The notes beneath the pieces were generated by a model, which was not told where the DNA came from, searched no databases, and saw only the letters and a list, made by a program, of their open reading frames with translations. This document shows positions 1-8,229 of a stretch of DNA of 41,697 nt, in pieces (position 1 is the first letter of the stretch; the number at the start of each line of letters is the position of its first letter). The stretch comes from Acidimicrobiales bacterium AG-414-N20 (GTDB lineage: Bacteria > Actinomycetota > Acidimicrobiia > Acidimicrobiales > MedAcidi-G1). A program made the position numbers and the translations under genes. The stretch spans positions 1 through 41,697 of the forward strand of contig QCLO01000015.1 in NCBI GenBank assembly GCA_003214465.1, given 5' to 3'.

Positions 1-287
1 GGCGGTGCCGTCACACTAGTTCCTTCAGGTAAGCCTTTGAAATCGTCCCAAGCACCTGAAATTTTTAATAACTTCTCAACTCTCTCTGAAGGCTGCGCTC
101 CATTGTTAAGCCAATGAACGGCTTTCTCATTCTCAATTTCTATGACTGAAGGATCCTGCTTTGGATCATAAAAGCCTATAACTTCAATGAATTTACCATT
201 GCGTGCTTTACGCTTATCCGCCGCTACCACTCGGTAGGTCGGCTGCTTCTTCTTGCCCATTCGCATCAAACGAAGTCTTACGGTCAC
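1..287 (-). CDS. rpsP: 30S ribosomal protein S16 (3' end outside window)
   Basis: Small-subunit ribosomal protein S16, which binds 16S rRNA early in 30S assembly. The reading frame starts at a GTG at 285-287 and runs off the window edge after about 95 codons. The N-terminus TVRLRLMRMGKKKQPTYRVV and the downstream GKFIEVIGFYDPK and WLNNGAQPS segments are typical of bacterial S16. A purine-rich GAGAG stretch lies about a dozen bases upstream of the GTG. The gene follows the HtrA-like gene by 238 bases, a gap that holds a plausible promoter. In most bacteria rpsP is followed by rimM, trmD and rplS; those would lie outside this window. Identification is firm; only the C-terminus is missing. Confidence 0.95.
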   Translation of the reverse strand, partial: MTVRLRLMRMGKKKQPTYRVVAADKRKARNGKFIEVIGFYDPKQDPSVIEIENEKAVHWLNNGAQPSERVEKLLKISGAWDDFKGLPEGTSVTAP

Positions 288-322
288 GTCTATACCACTC
301 TCTCTTTTTCTAATTCATACCA

Positions 323-350
323 AAGATATTTTTGCATCTTTACAGTCCAA
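323..350 (-). promoter_or_regulatory. Candidate promoter for rpsP
   Basis: On the minus strand a TTGGAC -35-like box (345-350) and a TATCTT -10-like box (323-328) are separated by 16 bases, placing a start of transcription near 316 and a leader of about 29 bases before the rpsP GTG. The 288-525 gap otherwise shows no convincing gene or RNA. This is a pattern match only. Confidence 0.35.
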
Positions 351-525
351 CAGTCTGCCTTATTCTGACAGGATTCACGCCACTTTAAAGAAACACGCAA
401 AAAATTCAGATCTTTACATTCTCGTTCTGCAGATCAATTCTAAATGGTAAAAAACAATATTCAAGCATCTCCAGAGAGCCATGCAGAACTAAAACTTCGC
501 CACGACCCATAAGAACGGTCCCTTC

Positions 526-1803
526 CTACTGATACTCATCATCTAATGAAGCAAGACGAACAACGGCTTCTGAAATTTTCTCTCCCCTAATGTACTCAAG
601 AGTAACTTCATCACCTGGAAGTCGAAGTTGGATATCAGCCCTTAAAGCTTGCATATTTAATATCGGCCGTCTGTCCACACGAATAATTAAGTCCCCTACT
701 TCCAATCCTGCTTTATGCGCCGGTGAGGATTCTTGAACTTCTATTATCAAAGCCCCTGCCCTCCCGTCTGTAGGCGTCTCTCCAAGTATTCCCAGAAAAG
801 CAGTCCCTATAGGTTCTCCGGAAATTAAACGTTGCGCCACAAGTAAAACAGTGTCACTAGGTATAGCGAAACCAACTCCGACGTTTGCTGACAAAAAACC
901 CTCTGTTCTTATTGAGGTGTTCATTCCTATTACATGTCCGTTTCTATCAGCAAGTGGTCCTCCCGAATTGCCCGGGTTAATCGGGGCGTCAGTTTGTATC
1001 ATCGCAACCCCTGCACATTCAGCGCTCATCATCCCCGCTATTTCACAGCCGTAAGAAGGTTCCACTCGCCCAATCGCACTTACTATTCCGGCTGTAACTG
1101 TTTGATTCAATTCAAAAGGACTTCCAACTGCTACAGCTAATTGCCCAACACGCAGATTCTGACTTGAAGCAAATTGTGCAGGCGTCAAACTATTATCAAC
1201 ATTATCAAGCTCAATAACTGCCACATCCCGCCTGATGTCGGACCCGATGACTTTAGCTTCCACCATTCTTCCGCTAGGCAAAAGCACTTGAAGCGTTTCG
1301 GAATCTTCCAAGACATGGGCATTAGTGACAACACGTCGCTTATCGTCTAAAACTATTCCTGATCCTTGTCCAGTTTCAGAACGAACTATTACTACAGAAC
1401 GAGAGACTGTGTCTGCTACTGCTACTACAGGTTCTACTTCTGAATTGGTCAAAGTCATTTCCGCAATAATCGCTGCTACTTCACTTTCAGTTAGTTCTGA
1501 CGAATTATTGACAAGTGCCTCCATCAACTCTTGGACTGCGACGATTTGACTTGATGCCAGATTTACTGAGGAGACTTCGCTATCATCCCCGCTTATAACC
1601 CAACTAAAAATTAACGCACCGGTTAAGAGAACTATAAATAAACCTGCAGAAAGAAATAGCAGTCCAATTTTTCTCATATTTTTTTGATCTGAGATTACTG
1701 GCGCGGGCAACAAATCTGGAAACGTTTGCTCATTTTGATCAGAACTGTATGTTTCTGTTTCTTTCATTTCTTCGCCTGCAAGCGGTTCTAGCTCTTCTTC
1801 CAT
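526..1803 (-). CDS. HtrA/PepD-like membrane-anchored serine protease with PDZ domain
   Basis: Trypsin-like envelope quality-control protease of the HtrA/DegP family, 425 aa. A cytoplasmic acidic N-terminus (about 1-42) is followed by one membrane segment (about 45-70) and a linker. The protease domain carries a complete triad: H163 in VVTNAHVLED, D193 in RRDVAVIEL and S280 in NPGNSGGPL. One PDZ domain occupies about 335-420. The catalytic domain therefore faces outside. A cysteine pair (C253, C263) in a loop before the catalytic serine could form a disulfide. It lies directly after a response regulator and sensor kinase, the same arrangement as mprA-mprB-pepD in Mycobacterium tuberculosis. 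Regulation by that pair is a reasonable inference. The start is ATG with only a weak ribosome-binding site. Confidence 0.92.
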   Translation of the reverse strand: MEEELEPLAGEEMKETETYSSDQNEQTFPDLLPAPVISDQKNMRKIGLLFLSAGLFIVLLTGALIFSWVISGDDSEVSSVNLASSQIVAVQELMEALVNNSSELTESEVAAIIAEMTLTNSEVEPVVAVADTVSRSVVIVRSETGQGSGIVLDDKRRVVTNAHVLEDSETLQVLLPSGRMVEAKVIGSDIRRDVAVIELDNVDNSLTPAQFASSQNLRVGQLAVAVGSPFELNQTVTAGIVSAIGRVEPSYGCEIAGMMSAECAGVAMIQTDAPINPGNSGGPLADRNGHVIGMNTSIRTEGFLSANVGVGFAIPSDTVLLVAQRLISGEPIGTAFLGILGETPTDGRAGALIIEVQESSPAHKAGLEVGDLIIRVDRRPILNMQALRADIQLRLPGDEVTLEYIRGEKISEAVVRLASLDDEYQ

Positions 1804-1826
1804 AAAACAAATCTATTATCTCTCAG

Positions 1827-1842
1827 GTCAAAAAGAACTCAA
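1827..1842. promoter_or_regulatory. 11-bp-phased direct repeat upstream of the HtrA gene
   Basis: In the 43-base gap between the sensor kinase stop and the HtrA start, GTCAA (1827-1831) and CTCAA (1838-1842) lie exactly 11 bases apart. OmpR-family regulators typically bind direct repeats at this helical spacing, and a similar GTCAA pair sits before the response regulator gene. Here the repeats read on the plus strand, opposite to the gene, so the orientation differs from the other site. Function is inferred. Confidence 0.3.
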
Positions 1843-1846
1843 TATT

Positions 1847-3025
1847 TCATCCTTTTATCAATCTCGGTAACCAGATCGTAAAAGTGGAACCTTCGCCCTT
1901 TATTGAACGAACTGTGCTCCTGCCGCCATGGGTTTCAACAATGGTTTTCACTATTGCCAAACCAAGACCTGAGCGACCAGCTTCTCGAGCAGAAACCCCA
2001 TCAGCCTTCCAGAATCGATCAAAAACTTTTTCAGAATCTTCAGGGTCCAATCCGGGACCCTCGTCGTTCACTGAAATCCAAACCATTTCTTTATCACTCC
2101 CGGCTTTTACATAAATATGTTTTCCCTTTTCAGATACACGAATGGAATTGCTTAAAATATTCGCAAAAGCACGCCTCAAAGCTGAATGATCGCCTACAAC
2201 TTCCAAATTAGAGTCGCACTCAATCTCAAGCAAAACCTCTGACGATTTTGCTTCCGCTTGAAAATCTTCAACAGTGTTGATGACTAGTTCAGTCAAATCT
2301 AAATTGACACGTTGCAAGTCAGGACGTTCATGATGGGCATAAAGCAGCAAGTCGTCTACGAGCTTCCCCATCCGGTCTGATGCTCGACTTGCTACTTCGC
2401 TAGCTGCAACATAATCCTCAATTGTCGAATCTGGATCTGCGCTTACAACTTCCAAATTCGCTCTCATAACAGCTAATGGGTTTCGTAGCTCATGTGCTGC
2501 TTCTTCAAGAAACTCACGTTGGTTCCGAAAAGCCTTATCTAATCTTGCGAGCATCTCATCAAAAGTGTCTGCTAAGTCACGAAGTTCATCAGACGGCCCT
2601 CTTAAATCAATTCTTTTCGACAGGTCAGTAGCAGATATTTCACGTGCCGCAAAAGAAATATGTTTTATAGGTTTTAAAACAATTCCTGCTACATACCAAC
2701 CAACCGTGAGGCTTATCAGTAGAAGTCCAGCAAGAGCCAGAAATATGTAGTCTCTTAACTGCTCGACCGCATTCCGATTGACATTTTCTTCAAACAGAAT
2801 TAATTCATCGATCTCTTCAAATGGACTAGATCCATCTTTATTTAAATCAGCTTGTTCTATTTCTAAATGTTGCTGTGAAATCTTTTCGTCCGAAAGTGAC
2901 TCTGAAAATGAAAGATAAATAACGCCTAAAACTATTGCAGCTAGGCCGAATAGGAGCACTGAGTAAAGCAACGCTATTCGTGTCCTTATACTTCCTAGTC
3001 TTTGAGTTTTTTTGCCTGGATTCAA
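1847..3025 (-). CDS. Membrane sensor histidine kinase (MprB-like)
   Basis: Two-component sensor kinase, 392 aa. Two membrane segments (about 17-39 and 93-115) enclose an extracytoplasmic sensor loop of about 50 residues rich in acidic residues. A HAMP linker (about 115-165) follows, then the HisKA domain with phospho-accepting H178 in EEAAHELRNPLAVM, and a HATPase domain with the N box (NILSNSIRV), G1 box (DEGPGL) and G2 box (GRSGLGLAIV). The start is TTG, supported by AAGGG six bases upstream. It begins 9 bases after the response regulator stop, so the two are surely co-transcribed. With the HtrA gene downstream it resembles the MprAB-PepD envelope-stress module of mycobacteria. The signal sensed is unknown; misfolded envelope proteins are a family-based guess. 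Confidence 0.93.
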   Translation of the reverse strand: MNPGKKTQRLGSIRTRIALLYSVLLFGLAAIVLGVIYLSFSESLSDEKISQQHLEIEQADLNKDGSSPFEEIDELILFEENVNRNAVEQLRDYIFLALAGLLLISLTVGWYVAGIVLKPIKHISFAAREISATDLSKRIDLRGPSDELRDLADTFDEMLARLDKAFRNQREFLEEAAHELRNPLAVMRANLEVVSADPDSTIEDYVAASEVASRASDRMGKLVDDLLLYAHHERPDLQRVNLDLTELVINTVEDFQAEAKSSEVLLEIECDSNLEVVGDHSALRRAFANILSNSIRVSEKGKHIYVKAGSDKEMVWISVNDEGPGLDPEDSEKVFDRFWKADGVSAREAGRSGLGLAIVKTIVETHGGRSTVRSIKGEGSTFTIWLPRLIKG

Positions 3026-3034
3026 TACTTACCC

Positions 3035-3739
3035 TTACTTATCAAAAGTTTCTTGTGGAGGATCTTCTAATAGTCTGTACCCACTACCAACGACTGTTTC
3101 TATCAAGTCAGTCTCATCCCCGATTGATATTTTGCGCCTTAGTGTTCCGACAGTTACCCGCACCGTGTTCGTGACTGGGTCAGCATGCTCATCCCAGACA
3201 TGATCTAGTAGCTCTGATTGGGGAATCACTTGGCCGGGTTTGGACATAAAGTATCGCAATAATGTGAATTCTTTTGAAGTCAGCTCAAGTATTCTTTCGC
3301 CTCTTTTAGCTACATGTCTAGAAGTGTCAATCACAAGAGGGCCTATCTCTATTAGGGAACCTGTCTGTCCAGAATCACGACGCAGCAACGAGCGGACTCT
3401 GGCAGCTAGTTCATCAAAAGAAAAGGGTTTCACCAAGTAATCATCGGCACCTACATCTAGGCCTCGAATCCTGTCCTCAATAGTGTCTCTAGCAGTAAGC
3501 ATTAGAACTCGTGGTGTGATCCCTTGAAATGAAGAACTCCTGAGAGAGTCGCATACCTCGAGACCATCTAAATCAGGCATATTCAGATCTAAACAAACCA
3601 AATCATATGAGTTCCAAGATGCTTTAGCTAAAGCTTCTTCTCCACTTGTAGCAGTATCTACTGCGTAACCTTCTCGCTTGAGTCCCCGCTCTAAAGCTGT
3701 TACTAGATCGGGTTCATCGTCAACTACTAAAATACGCAC
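3035..3739 (-). CDS. OmpR-family response regulator (MprA-like)
   Basis: DNA-binding response regulator, 234 aa. The receiver domain (1-120) has the acidic pair D7/D8, phospho-acceptor D51 in LDLNMPD, T82 and K104 in LVKPF. A winged-helix OmpR/PhoB output domain (about 130-225) has the usual ELTSKEFTLLRYF and VRVTVGTLRRKI segments. The start is GTG (3737-3739) with only a weak upstream ribosome-binding site. Together with the adjacent kinase and HtrA protease it forms an envelope-stress-type cassette placed between smc and rpsP. An inverted repeat and a phased direct repeat overlap its start region, suggesting autoregulation. Confidence 0.94.
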   Translation of the reverse strand: MRILVVDDEPDLVTALERGLKREGYAVDTATSGEEALAKASWNSYDLVCLDLNMPDLDGLEVCDSLRSSSFQGITPRVLMLTARDTIEDRIRGLDVGADDYLVKPFSFDELAARVRSLLRRDSGQTGSLIEIGPLVIDTSRHVAKRGERILELTSKEFTLLRYFMSKPGQVIPQSELLDHVWDEHADPVTNTVRVTVGTLRRKISIGDETDLIETVVGSGYRLLEDPPQETFDK

Positions 3740-3769
3740 ACTTTGACGCTACCTTGACTAGCAAGTGTG
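3737..3769. promoter_or_regulatory. Candidate autoregulatory site at the response regulator start
   Basis: A 7-bp perfect inverted repeat (CACACTT at 3737-3743, AAGTGTG at 3763-3769) brackets two heptamers, CTTTGAC (3741-3747) and CCTTGAC (3752-3758), whose starts are 11 bases apart. On the coding strand these read GTCAA[AG]G. The spacing suits an OmpR-type dimer. One arm includes the GTG start codon, so an RNA hairpin could also hide it. Function is inferred. Confidence 0.35.
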
Positions 3770-3790
3770 AGGTAATCGGAGTGGCTATTT

Positions 3791-6700
3791 CTAGCTAGCT
3801 AGCATTCCAAGGCGTTCTGCTGAACGCGTTGCCTCCACTCTTTCACTAACAACTTTTGAAGAACCACCTGAAGCCATAGAAACACCGTAAAGACAATCCG
3901 CCGATTCCATGGTTCTTTTCTGATGCGAAACTATTAGAAGCTGAGACTCTTCGCGGAATTGATCAACCAACCCGAGGAAACGGAAAAGATTTGCGTCGTC
4001 TAACGCAGCTTCAACTTCGTCCATTACATAAAACGGAGAAGGCCGGCTTCGGAAAACTGCGAAAAGAAAAGCTAAAGCTGTCAAAGATCTTTCACCGCCA
4101 GAAAGTAAGGAAAGTTTTTTCACATTTTTTCCCGAGGGTCGAGCTTCAATGTCTATTCCTGTATCTAGAAGATTGTCCGGATCAGTTAAAGACAGTTCTC
4201 CATGTCCACCCGGGAAGAGAACTTCAAATAAATCGTTAAAATTAGTTGCCACTTCAGCAAATGCTGAAGCGAAAACTTCTTTAATTTCAATATCAATAGA
4301 ACGAATTACCTTTCTTAGTTCTTTTCTGGTTGAACGGACGTCATCAAGTTGTTCTTCGAGAAACTCATAGCGTTCCTTCAAATCATCAAATTCGTGCAAA
4401 GCTAAAGGATTTATAGGCCCTATTAGTTTTAATTCTCTCTCAAGTTCAGCTATTCGTTCAGAGACAGTTGCCCCTTCTGGTAATTCTGGAGCAGAGAGTT
4501 CGCCTATTGAGTTGGGCTCTCTATCAAATTCAGACCGCATAGTCTCAGTCAGATTCTCTAACTTTAATCGAGTCTCCGCTCTTTCTATTTCTAAACGAGA
4601 CTGCTCTTCCCGTAAAGTCCTTACTTCGTCTTCCTTTTTTCTGCGTGATGACCGGAGTTCATCTAGCTGTGAAGTTACCTCCCGAACACGATCGGATTGA
4701 TCCCTTCGATTAATCCTCAAGTCTGTTAAACGCTGTTCTATGATTTCAGTTCTACTTTCGAGTGATCCAATTAAGAAGGACGTAGCTAGTTCTTTCTTTT
4801 CAATTATTTCACTTCGTTCAGCCACTTCTTTTCTCTCCCCAGAAAGTCTTTCTAAGCGAACATCGAGTTCACTCACTCTGGCTTTTACAACAGCTAATCT
4901 TCCCTTAATATCTGCAGACCTAACCTCGCATTCTGTTCGTCTAGCGGCAGTTTCAGCAGATCTGCTTTCAAGTCGACTTCTTTCATCCGTCATTCTTTGA
5001 GCTGCTTGAACTGAAGTTTTTTCAGCTTCCTCTAATTCTTCTAACCGAATTTGTAATTCAGTTATTTGACGGGTTTCATCTTTAATTCGCTGATTGTTTT
5101 CATTTATTCGATCCTGAATTGTCAGGTTTTCCACATCATTGGCTTTTTGCTCAACTCTTATTTTCTGCAATGATCCAGATAACGAAGACTCATCACGTTT
5201 ACACACTTCAAACTTTTTTTGATTTTCATCCAAGCGATCTTCACTTTCTTTAATTCGTGCTTCACTCTCAGAAAAAATGCTTTGTTTTTCTTTTGCCTTT
5301 CCCTCTTCTGCTGAGAGACGATTGTTGGCATCTTCCAAAATATTCTTTATATTCCCTTGTTCTTTTTGGCCAACTTGCCAACCAAGAAAACCGAACCTGT
5401 CACCGGTCTTATTTACAACAGTGATTTCAGGATTATTGACAACAATTTCAACTATTTCGCGAAGCCCGCCTTCATGCACTACCACATTGGCAAGAAGTTG
5501 GTCTAAAAACAGATCAAGGGTTCCAGTCGTCGCTTTTATATGACTGCGGAGTGGGTTCCCAACATTTTTAAGATGCGGTTTTTCATATCTTGTATCAATA
5601 GCTACTACTGAAGCAGAGCTTGCTTCTAAGTCAATTTTACTTAACGCTTCTATTGCATTTTCTTTAGTGTCAAAAATAATCGTAGAAAGAGAATCTTCGA
5701 CTGTGGATTTAAAAGCTTTTTCATAACCAGGCTCTATTTCAATTAAGTCTGACAAAAATCCTAAACTACCCATGCTTGTCACAGTCTGTTGATCTGCTGG
5801 TGTCTGACCGATGCCTTTAATCGCTTGAGTCAAAGCCTCTATTTCTATTCGCGTGCTACGCAAGTTTGCTTTTGCTTCAACCAAACCTTCCCATGCAGTA
5901 TTGCGAATATTTCTCTGCCGCTTTAATTCTTCTTGATCGCGAGTGATTCTCTCAGTTAAAGCCTCATTTTCTTGTCGCAATGAACTCAGATCTTTATTTA
6001 ATGAGCTTATTTTTTCGTTAAGTTCTCTTTCAGGACTTTTAACTTCATTCAACTTTCTTTGGAATCTTTCTTTTTCAGATTCTTTTTGATTGACGGAAGC
6101 TTTGAGAACGCCTAGTTCGCCTCGTATCTCTGAAGCGCGACCTCCTATCATTGGAACTCCATCAGCCCAATCAGTTTTAAAAGTTGCCCAATCAGTTGTT
6201 AATTCTTCTTCTAACTGCTTAAGAGCCTCAACTTCAGGGGAAAGTGATTCCTCTTCTTTAACTAAACTTTCCTCTTCTTTTTTTGCTTTAATAAGTTCAA
6301 CCTCTAGACCAGCTATTACTTCTGAAGAAACAAGGGTGTCGCGATCCCGTTCTATTCCTTTTTGTCGCTCCAATAAGACCGCTTTCAAACCCCGGGCTCG
6401 TTCCCGAAGAGCTTCAAAACGTACTAGTTGATCACCCAAGTCGTCTTCCCCTCTTGACGCTAATTCACTTTCAGCTGTTGAAATTTCGATTTCGAAGCGT
6501 TTTAGTTCATTCACGGTGAGAGTTTCTTGTTTAGCAAGGTCCGACCGTCTGTCTGATTCACTTGAAGCTAAGCTTTTCAGTTCCTTAAATTCTTTATTTA
6601 TTCTGAACAAGCGAAGAGATTTCAATTCTTCCAAAAAATTTCCATGTTTTCTGGCTGCATCTGCTTGTCTCTCTAAGGGTTTTAACTGTCTTTTCACTTC

Positions 6701-7288
6701 ACGCTGCATGTCGCCAAGTCGATCAAGGTTAGAGCCTGTTGAGTCAAGTCGCCTTTCTGCCTTCTCTTTTCTTTTTCGGAATTTTAATATTCCTGCAGCA
6801 TCTTCGATGATGGAACGACGATCTTCTTCTCTTGCATTTAGAACAGCATCTATTTGACCTTGTGAGATAATGACGTGTTGTTGTCTTCCGACTCCAACGT
6901 CTGAAAGCAGCTCCTGAATATCAAGCAATCTGCAAGGTGAACCATTAAGTGAATAATCACTTTCTCCACTTCTAAAAAGGGTTCTGGTAATGGTAATTTC
7001 TGGAAAATCTAAAGCAAGACTGCTATCAGAGTTATCGATTGTTAAAGATACTTCTGCTCTTCCAAGAGCACTTCTCTCAGTCGTACCAGCAAAAATCACG
7101 TCATCCATTCGTTGTGATCTAACTGCGCTCGGAGCTTGTGCCCCTAATACCCACGCAACCGCATCAACTACATTGGATTTACCGCTTCCATTTGGTCCAA
7201 CAACAGCAGTTACACCAGGCTCAAGGTCAAGTGTCGCTGAATCAGCGAAAGACTTGAACCCTTTTATGGTTAGACGTTTCAAGAACAC
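3791..7288 (-). CDS. smc: Chromosome segregation protein SMC
   Basis: Structural maintenance of chromosomes ATPase, 1165 aa, which forms a DNA-embracing dimer with ScpA/ScpB (not in this window). The N-terminal Walker A motif is GPNGSGKSN at about 31-39. Long coiled-coil arms flank a hinge at about 500-660. The C-terminal head has the signature LSLLSGGERS at about 1059-1068 and Walker B FYVMDEVEAALDD at about 1086-1098. Full length for the family. The start is GTG giving MFLKRLTIKGFKSF, which matches the conserved SMC N-terminus, although no clear ribosome-binding site precedes it. It lies in the conserved order rnc, Fpg-like, smc, but the gene after it is a response regulator rather than ftsY. 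Confidence 0.97.
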   Translation of the reverse strand: MFLKRLTIKGFKSFADSATLDLEPGVTAVVGPNGSGKSNVVDAVAWVLGAQAPSAVRSQRMDDVIFAGTTERSALGRAEVSLTIDNSDSSLALDFPEITITRTLFRSGESDYSLNGSPCRLLDIQELLSDVGVGRQQHVIISQGQIDAVLNAREEDRRSIIEDAAGILKFRKRKEKAERRLDSTGSNLDRLGDMQREVKRQLKPLERQADAARKHGNFLEELKSLRLFRINKEFKELKSLASSESDRRSDLAKQETLTVNELKRFEIEISTAESELASRGEDDLGDQLVRFEALRERARGLKAVLLERQKGIERDRDTLVSSEVIAGLEVELIKAKKEEESLVKEEESLSPEVEALKQLEEELTTDWATFKTDWADGVPMIGGRASEIRGELGVLKASVNQKESEKERFQRKLNEVKSPERELNEKISSLNKDLSSLRQENEALTERITRDQEELKRQRNIRNTAWEGLVEAKANLRSTRIEIEALTQAIKGIGQTPADQQTVTSMGSLGFLSDLIEIEPGYEKAFKSTVEDSLSTIIFDTKENAIEALSKIDLEASSASVVAIDTRYEKPHLKNVGNPLRSHIKATTGTLDLFLDQLLANVVVHEGGLREIVEIVVNNPEITVVNKTGDRFGFLGWQVGQKEQGNIKNILEDANNRLSAEEGKAKEKQSIFSESEARIKESEDRLDENQKKFEVCKRDESSLSGSLQKIRVEQKANDVENLTIQDRINENNQRIKDETRQITELQIRLEELEEAEKTSVQAAQRMTDERSRLESRSAETAARRTECEVRSADIKGRLAVVKARVSELDVRLERLSGERKEVAERSEIIEKKELATSFLIGSLESRTEIIEQRLTDLRINRRDQSDRVREVTSQLDELRSSRRKKEDEVRTLREEQSRLEIERAETRLKLENLTETMRSEFDREPNSIGELSAPELPEGATVSERIAELERELKLIGPINPLALHEFDDLKERYEFLEEQLDDVRSTRKELRKVIRSIDIEIKEVFASAFAEVATNFNDLFEVLFPGGHGELSLTDPDNLLDTGIDIEARPSGKNVKKLSLLSGGERSLTALAFLFAVFRSRPSPFYVMDEVEAALDDANLFRFLGLVDQFREESQLLIVSHQKRTMESADCLYGVSMASGGSSKVVSERVEATRSAERLGMLAS

Positions 7289-7362
7289 TTACGCGACCAT
7301 AGTCAGTAAGCAAAGAGTCTTGGTTTCATTCAGAAAAAATTTTAGTTTTTGGGCTCTGAGTC

Positions 7363-8229
7363 TCAGACTTGAGTTTCACAGAAAAATGTCCAGCGGCCCT
7401 TGTGTTTAACTTTTTGAACCGGTTTCTTACTTGTAGGGCTAAACAAACCTTCTCTTTCATAAACTGCCAAATGTTCAGCGAATCCGCCAGGTTCACCGAA
7501 TACGTCAATAAATGGTCTTTCTTCAATTGAAGTGCCACGGTATTTGACTGCCTCTACGATTACCTCTACGACTGAGCGGTAAAGACGCCTAACTTCTTGT
7601 ATAGAAAGAGAATCGCTTTGTCTATCGTGTCTTAATCCTGCATGGAAAAGAATTTCATCACTGTATATATCACCTACACCCACAACTACTGAGTCATCGC
7701 ATAAAAGTGACTTCAAGTCAATCGATTCTTCTTCCCTAAGTACACGTTTTGCGAATTCGGTCCATGGTTCTGGCTCAAGAGCAGGGTCCATTCCCATAAG
7801 TTTAAACTCTGGAAATTTCTCTTCGATGAACTCTGGGTCCGCTAAGTCTTCTAAAGAAAATACACTGACTCTCGAACTTTCTTCAGGGTCTATAAGCCTT
7901 AGTTGGCCTCCTACAGTGAAGGTAATCTTTAAAACGGTGTCCTTATCAGTAGTGTCTTTCGTCGCGTTTCTTCTTAATGACGCTCCCACTCCAAGCTTTA
8001 TAAAAAGAAGTTTTTTCTTGTCTAATTCTGTCATTATGTAGAGGCCTTTTCGCTCTACTAAACCCAGTTTTGTGCCAATCAGTTCTGAATTGAATGCCTT
8101 CTTATTTTTGGAACCTTCTATAACAGCGGCTGACGAAACATCAACTGCTTTAATTTTTTTTCCTCCTATTTCGCGATCAAGATCACGTCTAATCGTTTCA
8201 ATCTCTGGGAGTTCTAGAGGGAGATTCAA
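7363..8229 (-). CDS. Fpg/Nei-fold protein lacking catalytic residues
   Basis: Recognisable formamidopyrimidine-DNA glycosylase fold, 288 aa, in the usual mutM position between rnc and smc. The N-terminal segment LELPEIETIRRDL aligns with the Fpg N-terminus PELPEVET, but the catalytic proline is L5 and four extra residues precede it. The beta-hairpin lysine (Fpg K57) is L63. The void-filling Met is V81, and the DPRRF loop is DPEES (114-118). The GN[IV]Y asparagine is D187. Three of the four zinc-finger cysteines are gone (S264, S267, missing last Cys; C284 remains). The equivalents of Glu2 (E6) and the zinc-finger arginine (R279) persist. The start is TTG with AGGGG upstream, overlapping the rnc stop as TTGA. 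Probably a DNA-binding pseudoenzyme rather than an 8-oxoguanine glycosylase; family assignment is firm, activity loss is inference. Confidence 0.82.
   Translation of the reverse strand: MNLPLELPEIETIRRDLDREIGGKKIKAVDVSSAAVIEGSKNKKAFNSELIGTKLGLVERKGLYIMTELDKKKLLFIKLGVGASLRRNATKDTTDKDTVLKITFTVGGQLRLIDPEESSRVSVFSLEDLADPEFIEEKFPEFKLMGMDPALEPEPWTEFAKRVLREEESIDLKSLLCDDSVVVGVGDIYSDEILFHAGLRHDRQSDSLSIQEVRRLYRSVVEVIVEAVKYRGTSIEERPFIDVFGEPGGFAEHLAVYEREGLFSPTSKKPVQKVKHKGRWTFFCETQV

Noticed and set aside
406-510. 34-codon minus-strand frame in the HtrA-rpsP gap with AGGAAGG upstream
   Set aside because: Short, no recognisable family, and it overlaps the region expected to hold the rpsP promoter; the upstream AGGAAGG partly belongs to the HtrA stop region. 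Not enough to call a gene.
6090-6857. Two 113-codon plus-strand frames antisense to smc
   Set aside because: Ser/Arg-rich shadow translations of the smc coiled coil; no independent support.
6990-7409. 139-codon plus-strand frame antisense to the start of smc
   Set aside because: Mirrors conserved smc codons, has low-complexity composition and no ribosome-binding site or family; smc on the other strand is certain.
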